Origin: Candidatus Chloroheliaceae bacterium
GTDB taxonomy: Bacteria; Chloroflexota; Chloroflexia; Chloroheliales; Chloroheliaceae
Direction of reading: 5' to 3'
Length of the DNA stretch: 46,807 nt
Assembly (NCBI GenBank): GCA_013390945.1
Contig: JACAUC010000014.1
Location: 1 to 46,807 of the forward strand
The notes beneath the pieces were generated by a model. That model was not told the DNA's origin. It did no database searches and saw nothing but the letters and a program-made list of their open reading frames with translations. The translations under genes were made by a program, and so were the position numbers. This document shows, one piece after another, positions 17,589-25,175 of this stretch. Each line of letters starts with the position of its first letter. Position 1 is the stretch's first letter.

Positions 17589-17617
17589 AAAAGAGCATCA
17601 GTTAGGATGCTCTTTTT
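17589..17617 (+). terminator. Rho-independent terminator of bchNBL
   Basis: The 11-bp perfect stem AAAAGAGCATC (17,589-17,599) and GATGCTCTTTT (17,606-17,616), with a six-base loop, ends in a T-run. It lies 20 bp past the bchL stop. Confidence 0.92.
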
Positions 17618-17641
17618 CGCGTTCAACTATAACTAGGGTAA

Positions 17642-17685
17642 AAGGCTCTGGTACTTGATTTCCCCTTATCAAGTACCAGAGCCTT
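17642..17685. other. Long perfect hairpin between bchL and pdxS
   Basis: 18-bp perfect arms AAGGCTCTGGTACTTGAT and ATCAAGTACCAGAGCCTT are separated by eight bases. No U-tract follows on either strand. It sits just after the bchL terminator and about 190 bp before pdxS, so it may be a second terminator-like structure, an RNA processing site or a remnant palindromic element. Confidence 0.7.
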
Positions 17686-17778
17686 GTAATCTTGCTCTTC
17701 AAGCCGAAAAATAGTAAAATGGTGCTAGTGAAAAGGCTAAGAAAAGGGTTTAAGGCAGTAGTTGGCTGTCGCCCTCTA

Positions 17779-17848
17779 AGGCAATTAGATAAAATTGCCT
17801 GTGGTTGAACAGGTTTGTTACAGCTTAAATATTTTTGAAAAACCTGTT
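17779..17848 (+). promoter_or_regulatory. Structured pdxST leader, two stem-loops
   Basis: AGGCAATT/AATTGCCT (17,779-17,800, loop of six) is followed by AACAGGTTT (17,808-17,816) pairing with AAACCTGTT (17,840-17,848). The second stem ends five bases before the AGGAGG ribosome-binding site of pdxS. It might modulate pdxS translation. I do not recognise a known riboswitch. Confidence 0.35.
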
Positions 17849-17871
17849 ATTAGGAGGAAAGTTTTTTACAC

Positions 17872-18762
17872 ATGTCTAATTTTGAGAAGTCTACTTGGAA
17901 TACGAAAGTCGGCCTAGCCCAAATGCTCAAGGGCGGGGTCATAATGGACGTGGTAACGGTGGAGCAAGCCAAAATCGCTGAAGAATCCGGCGCAGTGGCA
18001 GTGATGGCTCTGGAGCGCGTTCCGGCTGACATTCGGAAACAGGGTGGGGTAGCCCGGATGAGCGACCCTGAGTTGATTATCCGTATTAAGGAAGCGGTCT
18101 CCATTCCGGTGATGGCAAAGGCCCGCATAGGTCATTTTGTGGAAGCCCAAATCCTAGAGGCACTGGGTATTGACTACGTAGACGAGAGCGAAGTGCTAAC
18201 CCCGGCGGATGAAGAGTACCACATCAATAAACACGATTTCAAGATTCCTTTTGTTTGTGGCTGTCGCAACTTGGGCGAGGCACTGCGCCGAATTGGTGAA
18301 GGTGCGGCCATGATCCGCACCAAAGGTGAGGCTGGTACAGGCAATGTCGTGGAAGCGGTGCGCCACCAGCGAGCGGTTTCTAGTGATCTACGCCGCATCA
18401 AGAGTCTGGGCAAAGAGGAACTGATGACCGCTGCCAAAGAGTTACAGGCTCCTTACGAACTGATCGTGCAAATTAATGAGACCGGAAAATTGCCCGTAGT
18501 CAACTTTGCGGCTGGCGGCATCGCGACTCCGGCAGATGCAGCCTTGATGATGCAGCTTGGTAGTGAGGGTGTCTTTGTCGGTAGTGGTATCTTTAAGAGT
18601 GGCGACCCTATGAAACGGGCCAAGGCCATCGTTCAGGCCGTCACCCATTTTCGCAACCCACAAATTATCGCCGAAGTAAGCAAAAACTTGGGCGAGGCCA
18701 TGGTTGGAATTGAAATTTCACAAATTCCAACTGACCAAGTTTTGGCCCAGCGCGGTTGGTAA
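17872..18762 (+). CDS. pdxS: Pyridoxal 5'-phosphate synthase subunit PdxS
   Basis: This 296-aa (beta/alpha)8 synthase makes pyridoxal 5'-phosphate from ribose 5-phosphate, glyceraldehyde 3-phosphate and ammonia supplied by PdxT. The catalytic lysines are visible: Lys83 ([11 protein letters not shown]) binds ribose 5-phosphate, and Lys151 ([11 protein letters not shown]) shuttles the intermediate. GGVIMDVV with Asp26 is intact. Length is typical. AGGAGG lies 14 bases before the ATG, a rather long spacing, next to leader hairpins. pdxT follows after a 49-bp spacer filled by a palindromic repeat. Confidence 0.97.
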   Translation: MSNFEKSTWNTKVGLAQMLKGGVIMDVVTVEQAKIAEESGAVAVMALERVPADIRKQGGVARMSDPELIIRIKEAVSIPVMAKARIGHFVEAQILEALGIDYVDESEVLTPADEEYHINKHDFKIPFVCGCRNLGEALRRIGEGAAMIRTKGEAGTGNVVEAVRHQRAVSSDLRRIKSLGKEELMTAAKELQAPYELIVQINETGKLPVVNFAAGGIATPADAALMMQLGSEGVFVGSGIFKSGDPMKRAKAIVQAVTHFRNPQIIAEVSKNLGEAMVGIEISQIPTDQVLAQRGW

Positions 18763-18766
18763 ACCA

Positions 18767-18805
18767 AATCCTGTAGGAGGGATTTCTAATTCCTCCTACA
18801 GGATT
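18767..18805. repeat. Palindromic repeat hairpin in pdxS-pdxT spacer
   Basis: Arms of 18 bp (18,767-18,784 and 18,788-18,805, one G-U pair, three-base loop) fold into a strong hairpin. Its core GGGATTTCTAATTCC and the flanking TAGGAGG/CCTCCTA relate it to the 26-bp dispersed repeat at 1-78. The 3' arm ends in AGGATT, which contains the only reasonable Shine-Dalgarno sequence for pdxT, so the structure could hide it. Confidence 0.85.
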
Positions 18806-18811
18806 AATGGA

Positions 18812-19474
18812 ATGGCACTGGAAATGTACACTAAAAATAGTAATAGCCCCAAGATTGGGGTCTTGGCTTTGCAAGGTGCTTTTATTGAGCATCTAAAAAT
18901 GCTCACGGAGTTGGGAGCTTCGGTTCAGGAAGTACGCTTACCCGAAGAGATCGCAGGCTTGGATGGCTTAATTATACCCGGCGGCGAGAGTACTACGATT
19001 GGAAAGCTGATGATCCTCTATAATCTGGTGGAGCCGATTAAAGAAATGGTTGCTTCGGGAAGACCAGTGTGGGGAACTTGTGCCGGAATGATCTTGCTGG
19101 CAAAAGATATAGGCGGACTAAACCAACCCCTTATCGGCGTAATGGACATAAAGGTAAAGCGTAACGCTTTTGGTTCACAACTCGATAGCTTTGAAACCGA
19201 TATTGCAATACCAGTGCTGGGTGAAAAGCCGTTTCGGGGCGTATTCATTCGGGCTCCCTACATTGAAGAGGTTGGGCCGCAAGCTGAAGAATTGGCTCGA
19301 CTTTCTGGAGAAAGTGGCCGACTTGCGCCACAAGGGAATAGTACCAATCCAGCCGTAATTGTAGCGGCCCGTCAGGACAATTTGTTAGCGACTGCTTTTC
19401 ACCCGGAGTTAACCGGCGATTCGCGTTTTCATCGGTTCTTCCTCAAAATGGTGGAAGAAGGGGCTAAAGACTAA
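18812..19474 (+). CDS. pdxT: Pyridoxal 5'-phosphate synthase glutaminase subunit PdxT
   Basis: This 220-aa class I glutamine amidotransferase releases ammonia from glutamine for PdxS. The triad is visible: Cys90 (VWGTCAGMI), His197 and Glu199 (FHPEL). The oxyanion motif PGGEST lies at 57-62. I chose ATG 18,812, eight bases after AGGA; ATG 18,824 is a second option. An in-frame extension upstream would run into pdxS and through the repeat, so it is not used. It is cotranscribed with pdxS. Confidence 0.95.
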   Translation: MALEMYTKNSNSPKIGVLALQGAFIEHLKMLTELGASVQEVRLPEEIAGLDGLIIPGGESTTIGKLMILYNLVEPIKEMVASGRPVWGTCAGMILLAKDIGGLNQPLIGVMDIKVKRNAFGSQLDSFETDIAIPVLGEKPFRGVFIRAPYIEEVGPQAEELARLSGESGRLAPQGNSTNPAVIVAARQDNLLATAFHPELTGDSRFHRFFLKMVEEGAKD

Positions 19475-19493
19475 CTGTAAGGTGGAATGTAGC

Positions 19494-20723
19494 TTGATTA
19501 GAACCCTGCATTTCAGCGATTTCCTCAAACTGGGACGCTTACAAGAAGCGGAGGTTGGGCTTAACTTGCCCGATTCGCTGGTAGTTTCTAATTCCCCTCT
19601 TTCGTCTGCTTTGATGCGACGGTTGCCTGTTCATAGCCTTAGCTCCTCGCTTTACATCTACAAAGAAGCTGGGAAGCCAGAAGCCTTTGTCCAAGCGGCG
19701 GCGCGGCGGCGGAGTGACGAGTGGAACGTACTGGCGCTAGGAGTGCTGGATAGTTCAGGTCGTCCCAAAAATGGCGAGTTGGTTCGGTCTAGCAATGACG
19801 AAACTGATACTACCGCAGACGTGACAGAGTTTCTAAAGGCTACCTCTGAGGTTCAGGCGGTAACACCGGAGCGCGAGGTGGCGGAGGTAGCAGAAGAAAA
19901 GGATGAGGCGGTTGATAAAGCCGAGACCGAGGAGAAGGTGGAATGGTCGCCCATAACCGATGCGACCGAATTGGCTTGGCTGAAGTTGCTAGAGTATCTG
20001 GTAAAGGATGCGGGTGAAAAGGGGGTGGTGCGGGTTTATGCCCGGCTCAGTACTGCCTCACCCGAATTAAGCCTCTTTAACCAAACTGGTTTTCATTCTT
20101 ATACCCACGAGAATCTTTTCACTCTCTCTTATGGAACGGCAGTGGAACGTCCCGTTTCGCTAAAGATACGCCCCCAACGCGGAAAAGATGGTTGGTTTAT
20201 CAATGAATTGTATCGGGCCATCTCCCCTAGTTTTGTCCAGAACACCGAACAAAATTTAGCGCGGGATTGGGAGATTCACAAAGGCTACTTCCCCCGTCCG
20301 GTAAAGGAGCAGGGTTGGGTATTAGAAGAGGATGGCAAGGTGGTGGCTTATATTCGGACAGTGAGCAATCGCCAAAAACATATGATGCGGATTATGAACT
20401 TGGAAACACAGCGCGAGTTATTGCCCGACCTGATTCGCTTTGCGCTTTCTACTTTGAAATCCGGCCCTGATTGCTGCGTCTATTGTAGTGTGCGCGAATA
20501 TCAGGCCGAGCAGGAGGCGGTTCTCGAAGATGCAGGGTTTACCTTTTCTGGTAAGCAGGCTGTAATGGTCAAACATACCGTTCAATTCGTGCGTAGCACC
20601 GAGCGAGTGCTGACACACGCCCGTGACCGTAAATTGGAACTGGCCCATAGTGCCCGGCCTAACCTTTTATTACGCTTGCTGGCAAAGCTACCATTTCATT
20701 ATTTTAGCCAGAATAACTACTAA
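19494..20723 (+). CDS. GNAT-like acetyltransferase domain protein
   Basis: This ~409-aa protein begins 19 bp after pdxT. The preferred start is TTG 19,494, eight bases after AAGGTGG; GTG 19,482 is possible. Two regions look like GNAT folds. One is around residues 10-170, with an acidic insert (VAEVAEEKDEAVDKAETEEK) and then LFNQTGFHSYTHENLF. The other is around 190-370, with WVLEEDGKVVAYIRTV and a final LEDAGFTFSGKQAVMVK. A clear acetyl-CoA pyrophosphate loop is not obvious, so catalysis is uncertain. The substrate is unknown. It may be cotranscribed with pdxST. Confidence 0.6.
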   Translation: MIRTLHFSDFLKLGRLQEAEVGLNLPDSLVVSNSPLSSALMRRLPVHSLSSSLYIYKEAGKPEAFVQAAARRRSDEWNVLALGVLDSSGRPKNGELVRSSNDETDTTADVTEFLKATSEVQAVTPEREVAEVAEEKDEAVDKAETEEKVEWSPITDATELAWLKLLEYLVKDAGEKGVVRVYARLSTASPELSLFNQTGFHSYTHENLFTLSYGTAVERPVSLKIRPQRGKDGWFINELYRAISPSFVQNTEQNLARDWEIHKGYFPRPVKEQGWVLEEDGKVVAYIRTVSNRQKHMMRIMNLETQRELLPDLIRFALSTLKSGPDCCVYCSVREYQAEQEAVLEDAGFTFSGKQAVMVKHTVQFVRSTERVLTHARDRKLELAHSARPNLLLRLLAKLPFHYFSQNNY

Positions 20724-20910
20724 CCCGGCGTATCTGTTTTACCTGCGCCAACCTTGATTTCTGCGGATTAACTACTTAGGTAGGCCGATTTATTGACCTG
20801 CTTGTAACAACTGGACCCTCGTTATAGATTGGTGAAGTGGTTCACCAAGACCTAGCGGGGTGTAAACTTCAACGCAACAACTATATTATTAGGTGATAGA
20901 AACCTTTGTC

Positions 20911-21060
20911 AACAACCCCATAGCTAAAGCTTAGGGGCTTGTGGGGAGGGCTACCACGACGCAAGTGTTGACTACCGGGCTATCTGAAAAGGGCTAATGT
21001 GTCCTCTACATTTATCGGTGTTTCCGTCAACTGGTTGCCCCCTAGCTAAAGCTAGGGGTT
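20911..21060. repeat. Pair of related hairpins with GTCAAC leads
   Basis: GTCAACAA precedes CCCCATAGCTAAAGCTTAGGGG (20,916-20,937). A second copy has GTCAACTGGTTG before CCCCTAGCTAAAGCTAGGGG (21,039-21,058, perfect arms). Such subterminal hairpins resemble ends of IS200/IS605-type elements, but no transposase or TnpB ORF lies between them. They fill most of the 357-bp gap between the GNAT-like and R3H genes. Confidence 0.4.
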
Positions 21061-21080
21061 TCCACACCGAGGAGTTTTCG

Positions 21081-22985
21081 ATGATAAATAGACCAGAGAT
21101 ATACGAAGAAGAAGCAGTCTTACCAGAGCGCGTCTTAACCGATGACCTAGAACTGCTTCTGGCGGCTTTGCCGTTGCCCATTCGCCAGACTCTCGAAAGA
21201 CTTGAAAACCGGGATGATCTGCTGGAAGTAGTGATGGATCTGGGACGCAAGCCCGAAGCACGTTACCGGAGCCACGAATTGTATTTGAGCGAACGTGAAA
21301 TAACCGAGGCGGAACTTGAGTATGTTGTGGAGCGCATTGGTCTTTTCGGCAGTGATAACCGCGCTGGTATTGAGCGTACCCTACACCGGATCTCCTGCAT
21401 TCGCAATCGGGCGGGTAAAGTGGTGGGTTTAACTTTACGCATCGGACGGGCCGTTTATGGCACTATCACTATTATTCGAGACTTGGTAGAGTCCGGTCAG
21501 AGCATCCTCCTGCTCGGCAAACCCGGCGTGGGTAAGACCACCCTTTTGCGAGAGACGGCCCGCGTTCTAGCCGATGATCTACATAAACGGGTGATTATTG
21601 TAGACACTTCCAACGAAATTGCGGGTGATGGCGATATTCCGCACCCTGCTATTGGTCGCGCTCGGCGGATGCAGGTAGCCCGGCCTGATTTGCAGCATAA
21701 TGTGATGATTGAGGGCGTGGAAAACCACATGCCCGAAGTAATCGTTATTGATGAAATCGGTACTCAACTGGAAGCCGAAGCCGCCCGTACCATTGCCGAA
21801 CGCGGGGTTCAACTGATCGGGACGGCTCATGGTCAAACCCTCGAAAATTTGATGCTCAATCCGACTCTCTCCGATTTGATCGGCGGAATCCAAACGGTGA
21901 CGCTGGGCGATGAAGAGGCCCGTAGACGTGGTACTCAAAAATCGGTACTAGAGCGCAAGGCTCCGCCCACGTTTGATGCTTTGGTCGAGATACGAGATCG
22001 AGATCGGGTGGCTATCCACCTAAACGTGGCTGATACAGTGGATGCTATTCTAAGGGGCCAGCTATTTACCACCCAGATCAGATTTCGTAATGAGCAGGGC
22101 GAAATCGAGACTCACGAGGAGGAAGAGTTCGAATACACGGAGGAGCAACTACCTGGTGGACACAGCTTTCCGACTTACGATGATTCTAGTATGACCGCTT
22201 TCGGCTACGCTCCTCGAAATGGGTACGGCTCCTCCGGTTCACGTTCCACCACCGGTAATCCTTCGGCCTCGCGTAAGGGTTTTGGCGGTGGTGCGGCTAA
22301 TCCAAATGAGCGTGAGCGCACACGCAAGGTGATGCACCGGGTTAATCTAGGTTCTGCCCCAAATACCGAACGCAATGGTCGCGTTTCTAATTCATCTGTG
22401 ACCGAGCCAGAGGTCTTGCAGGTCAACTCACCCGCCTTGACCAGTCGCTTTAGCAAAGAGAAATCTATGCCCGTCAGTCCTGCCAAGCCGCTCAGGATTT
22501 ATCCGCATGGAGTCAACCGTAATCGGTTGGAGGCCGTTATCAAGCAGATGCACCTGCCTGTGGATATTGTGCGTGAGATTGACGATTCGGACATGGTGCT
22601 AACCCTGAAAAACTACTATCGCCAAAAGCCCCTTTCGCTTCGTCAGGCTGAAACCGCCAGTATTCCGATTTACATTCTCAAGAGCAATACCGTCGCGCAA
22701 ATTGAAAGTTGTCTCTCTGATGTCTTTGGTATCGCGCCTACTGGTGCTTTGGTGGACGAAAATCATTCTGAGATGGATTTGAATAGCGATCCGGTCAAGT
22801 CGGCTATCTCTCAAACCGAAGAGGCTATTACGCAGGTGATGGAACAAGGCCACTCTATCGAACTACCGCCACAAAATTCCTTTATTCGTCGTTTGCAACA
22901 CCAGATGGCCGAACGTTATAACCTAGCGTCACAGAGTCGAGGGCGGGAGCCTTTTCGCAGAGTGAGAATTTACCCAGGTGAATAG
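21081..22985 (+). CDS. R3H domain AAA ATPase (Ycf45/SpoIIIAA-like)
   Basis: This 634-aa protein starts at ATG 21,081 with GAGGAG six bases upstream; a longer reading from 20,997 would run through the upstream hairpin. Residues ~130-320 form a P-loop ATPase with GKPGVGKTT, Walker B VIVIDEIG and a following [11 protein letters not shown], as in SpoIIIAA and plastid/cyanobacterial Ycf45 proteins. A disordered Gly/Ser/Asn-rich linker follows. A C-terminal R3H single-strand nucleic-acid-binding motif ([15 protein letters not shown]) ends the protein. The cellular role of Ycf45-type proteins is poorly known. It appears monocistronic, with a nested hairpin terminator downstream. Confidence 0.88.
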   Translation: MINRPEIYEEEAVLPERVLTDDLELLLAALPLPIRQTLERLENRDDLLEVVMDLGRKPEARYRSHELYLSEREITEAELEYVVERIGLFGSDNRAGIERTLHRISCIRNRAGKVVGLTLRIGRAVYGTITIIRDLVESGQSILLLGKPGVGKTTLLRETARVLADDLHKRVIIVDTSNEIAGDGDIPHPAIGRARRMQVARPDLQHNVMIEGVENHMPEVIVIDEIGTQLEAEAARTIAERGVQLIGTAHGQTLENLMLNPTLSDLIGGIQTVTLGDEEARRRGTQKSVLERKAPPTFDALVEIRDRDRVAIHLNVADTVDAILRGQLFTTQIRFRNEQGEIETHEEEEFEYTEEQLPGGHSFPTYDDSSMTAFGYAPRNGYGSSGSRSTTGNPSASRKGFGGGAANPNERERTRKVMHRVNLGSAPNTERNGRVSNSSVTEPEVLQVNSPALTSRFSKEKSMPVSPAKPLRIYPHGVNRNRLEAVIKQMHLPVDIVREIDDSDMVLTLKNYYRQKPLSLRQAETASIPIYILKSNTVAQIESCLSDVFGIAPTGALVDENHSEMDLNSDPVKSAISQTEEAITQVMEQGHSIELPPQNSFIRRLQHQMAERYNLASQSRGREPFRRVRIYPGE

Positions 22986-23075
22986 CTCTTTTAGTGAAAA
23001 GGGTTATTGCCATCGTTCGCCTTAGTTCAAGAAAGAGATGCCTTTCAACCTACGGCACAACTCGAATTAACATCG

Positions 23076-23112
23076 GTGGCGGGTTTCGGCGCGAAACTAT
23101 CGCCACTCTTTT
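23076..23112 (+). terminator. Nested hairpin terminator after the R3H ATPase
   Basis: Outer arms GTGGCG (23,076-23,081) and CGCCAC (23,101-23,106) enclose GTTTCG/CGAAAC and end in TCTTTT. It lies 90 bp past the stop. The remaining part of 22,986-23,329 shows no gene. Confidence 0.6.
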
Positions 23113-23329
23113 AATCTCACGTCGCCACTAGAGGTAAAGCAGGATGAAGCCTTTGTCTTGTCGGTAGACAAATATCTTAGAGTGTAATATTATTAGAAGC
23201 AAGCTTTAACAAAATAATGGTTTTTTTCAGGAAATATATTTTAGAAGTGGAAATGTGAGAAGCTGACACCTAACAGCTTGCCCATGATAAACTAACCCAG
23301 CAGAAGACCAGAGACGAGAGGGAAAAACC

Positions 23330-24208
23330 TTGAACACCGACATCCAAAAAATATTGACCCAGATTCAGGAGATCCTGAACAGTGTCCTCAATGTCTTACA
23401 GGTAATGGCTACCTTCTTGATAGCTTTCCTTGTAGTCTTGTGGCTCACCCTTTGCTTTTGGGCCTTCCGGGACATTCAATCTCGTACTCGCGATGTAGTT
23501 GCTCAAATTTTTGCAACACTTATGGTTCTTTTCCTCAACTTCCCCGGCGTGTTGATCTATATGTTGGTACGCCCAAAGGAGACGCTGGCCCAATCTTACG
23601 AACGGTCGTTGCAGGAAGAGTATATGTTGCAAGACTTGGAGGAGCGCGAGATCTGCCCGATTTGCCGCGTAAAGAGCCAACCCGACTTTATCTTTTGCTT
23701 TAATTGCCGTAACCGTCTCCGGCGCGAGTGTACCAATTGTGGTCAGCTTATTAAAGTAAAGTGGGCCAGTTGCCCCTATTGCTCCACTCCCCAAAAAGTA
23801 CGTAGCCGCGAGTCTACAATGGATCGCGCCGGGCTAGGAGCAGGAAAACCCACTCACTCTAGCACAGGTGCTACTACCACCGCTGGACGGGCTATTGTGC
23901 CTACTAGCTCTAATGTGACGACCGTAAATAATAACGCTAATGGAGCAGGAGTGGTCTCACCACCACCGCCGCCACCTCTTTATCGGAGCAATCAGCCCAC
24001 CCAGCAAGTACAACCAAAGCAATCGCTTCGTAGTCAAATTGCCAGTAAATTCACCCAGCAACCGATAGATGAGGTTAAAAATCCTCTGGTTGGGGATAAA
24101 GACTCTTCTATCTATGGGCCAAACAGTGATGCCAATGATCCAGCGGTGCAGGAATATTACCGCCGCAATAGCAATGACCCGCGCCAACCTCCCCCTCCGC
24201 GCAAGTGA
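23330..24208 (+). CDS. Membrane-anchored double zinc ribbon protein
   Basis: This 292-aa protein starts at TTG with GAGAGGG nearby. Two hydrophobic segments at about 22-45 and 60-78 form an N-terminal membrane hairpin. A double zinc ribbon follows with four CxxC pairs (CPIC, CFNC, CTNC, CPYC), typical of the DZANK/zinc-ribbon group. The C-terminal half is disordered, with a PPPPPPLYRSNQP stretch. It probably binds a protein or nucleic acid on the cytoplasmic side. No specific function is known. It lies 41 bp before a Uma2 gene and may be cotranscribed with it. Confidence 0.75.
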   Translation: MNTDIQKILTQIQEILNSVLNVLQVMATFLIAFLVVLWLTLCFWAFRDIQSRTRDVVAQIFATLMVLFLNFPGVLIYMLVRPKETLAQSYERSLQEEYMLQDLEEREICPICRVKSQPDFIFCFNCRNRLRRECTNCGQLIKVKWASCPYCSTPQKVRSRESTMDRAGLGAGKPTHSSTGATTTAGRAIVPTSSNVTTVNNNANGAGVVSPPPPPPLYRSNQPTQQVQPKQSLRSQIASKFTQQPIDEVKNPLVGDKDSSIYGPNSDANDPAVQEYYRRNSNDPRQPPPPRK

Positions 24209-24249
24209 AGGCTGGTTAGGCCAGATTAAGATAACGGAAGGCTAAACCT

Positions 24250-24723
24250 ATGACTACTCAAGAACTATTAGAAGAAGATATGGCTGGAGGCGAACACGGT
24301 GAGATTGCGGTTATTCTAAGTAGCTATCTCTTCGCTCATATTCATCCCCATAAGCTAGGTAGAATCTTTGACGGCCAGACCGTCTTTGTGGTAGGTGGTA
24401 AACCAGCCCGGCGACAACCAGATGTGGCCTTTGTGAAGCTAGAACGGATGCCCGCCCGTATCGAAGGTGAAATTCCCTTTGCCCCCGACCTAGCGGTTGA
24501 AATCGTCTCCCTCAATGATATAAGTACCGAAATAGACCGAAAGACCCTACAATATCAACAGGCTGGTGTAAGTCTAATCTGGGTGGTTCGGCCTGTGCTT
24601 AAATTTGTAGAGGTCTATCATTCCGCCGATGTAAAACCCCTCCTCCTCGGCCTTAACGATGAACTGGACGGCGAGGACGTGATACCGGGCTTTAAACTAA
24701 AAATAAGTACCCTCTTTGAATAG
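24250..24723 (+). CDS. Uma2 family (DUF820) nuclease-like protein, shortened
   Basis: This 157-aa protein has the PD-(D/E)XK-like Uma2 core. RRQPDVAFV supplies the Asp, DLAVEIVS the Glu, and DRKTLQYQQAGVSLIWVV completes the core. Compared with the usual ~190 aa, the N-terminal segment between MTTQELLEED and GGEHGEIA is missing the typical W-R-Y-E-L-V-(D/E)-G strand. It may therefore be a shortened, possibly inactive copy. Uma2 proteins are numerous in Chloroflexota and cyanobacteria, and their function is unproven. The ATG follows GGAAGG. Confidence 0.8.
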   Translation: MTTQELLEEDMAGGEHGEIAVILSSYLFAHIHPHKLGRIFDGQTVFVVGGKPARRQPDVAFVKLERMPARIEGEIPFAPDLAVEIVSLNDISTEIDRKTLQYQQAGVSLIWVVRPVLKFVEVYHSADVKPLLLGLNDELDGEDVIPGFKLKISTLFE

Positions 24724-24761
24724 CAACTAATCCCTCTTCCCCTCTTTACCTGAAAGCTCAA

Positions 24762-25061
24762 ATGATGAATGAAGATGTTATCCAAGCGGATTCCGGCGGT
24801 GTAACGCTCAAAGTACGGGTTGCACCGCGCAGTGCCAAGAACGGCGTGGCAGGGTTAGTTGAAGGAGCCTTGAAAATAACCTTAACCGCGCCCCCGGTAG
24901 ACGGTGCGGCCAACGAAGCCCTAATCGAAACTTTGGCAAAACTCTGCCGCCTCCGCAAAAGCGACATAACCATCCTAAGCGGTCATACCGCCCGCCAAAA
25001 ACGAGTACGCCTCGCCGGGGCAAATTTAGAGAAGGTTAAGAAGGCGTTGGGCCTGAATTAA
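24762..25061 (+). CDS. DUF167 (YggU) family protein
   Basis: This 99-aa protein covers the whole DUF167 fold: VRVAPRSAKNGVAG, then TAPPVDGAANEALIETLA and ITILSGHTARQKRVRLAG. These small conserved proteins have no established biochemical function. It lies 38 bp after the Uma2 gene, and the ribosome site is weak. Start could be ATG 24,762 or 24,765. Confidence 0.9.
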   Translation: MMNEDVIQADSGGVTLKVRVAPRSAKNGVAGLVEGALKITLTAPPVDGAANEALIETLAKLCRLRKSDITILSGHTARQKRVRLAGANLEKVKKALGLN

Positions 25062-25089
25062 TTTTAATCTTTTGACCTAACTTTTTATA

Positions 25090-25119
25090 TTTACAATGGC
25101 TAGATAACTTTGGTATAAT
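25090..25119 (+). promoter_or_regulatory. Promoter of the toxin gene
   Basis: TTTACA (25,090-25,095), an 18-bp spacer and TATAAT (25,114-25,119) with an upstream TGG give a good sigma-70-type promoter, 57 bp before the start codon at 25,176. Confidence 0.6.
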
Positions 25120-25175
25120 AGCTACATTATAAAAAATTCGAGTTCTGGAATAGTTATAGACTGGAAGGATGCCCT

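Noticed and set aside
17642..17685. Rho-independent terminator
   Set aside because: The stem is long and perfect but no U-tract follows on either strand; the bchNBL terminator at 17,589-17,617 is more convincing.
18704..18811. Longer pdxT reading frame starting inside pdxS
   Set aside because: The extension translates the pdxS end and a palindromic repeat; the PdxT fold begins after ATG 18,812.
20997..21080. Longer start for the R3H ATPase
   Set aside because: The extension would translate the hairpin repeat; ATG 21,081 has a good GAGGAG site.
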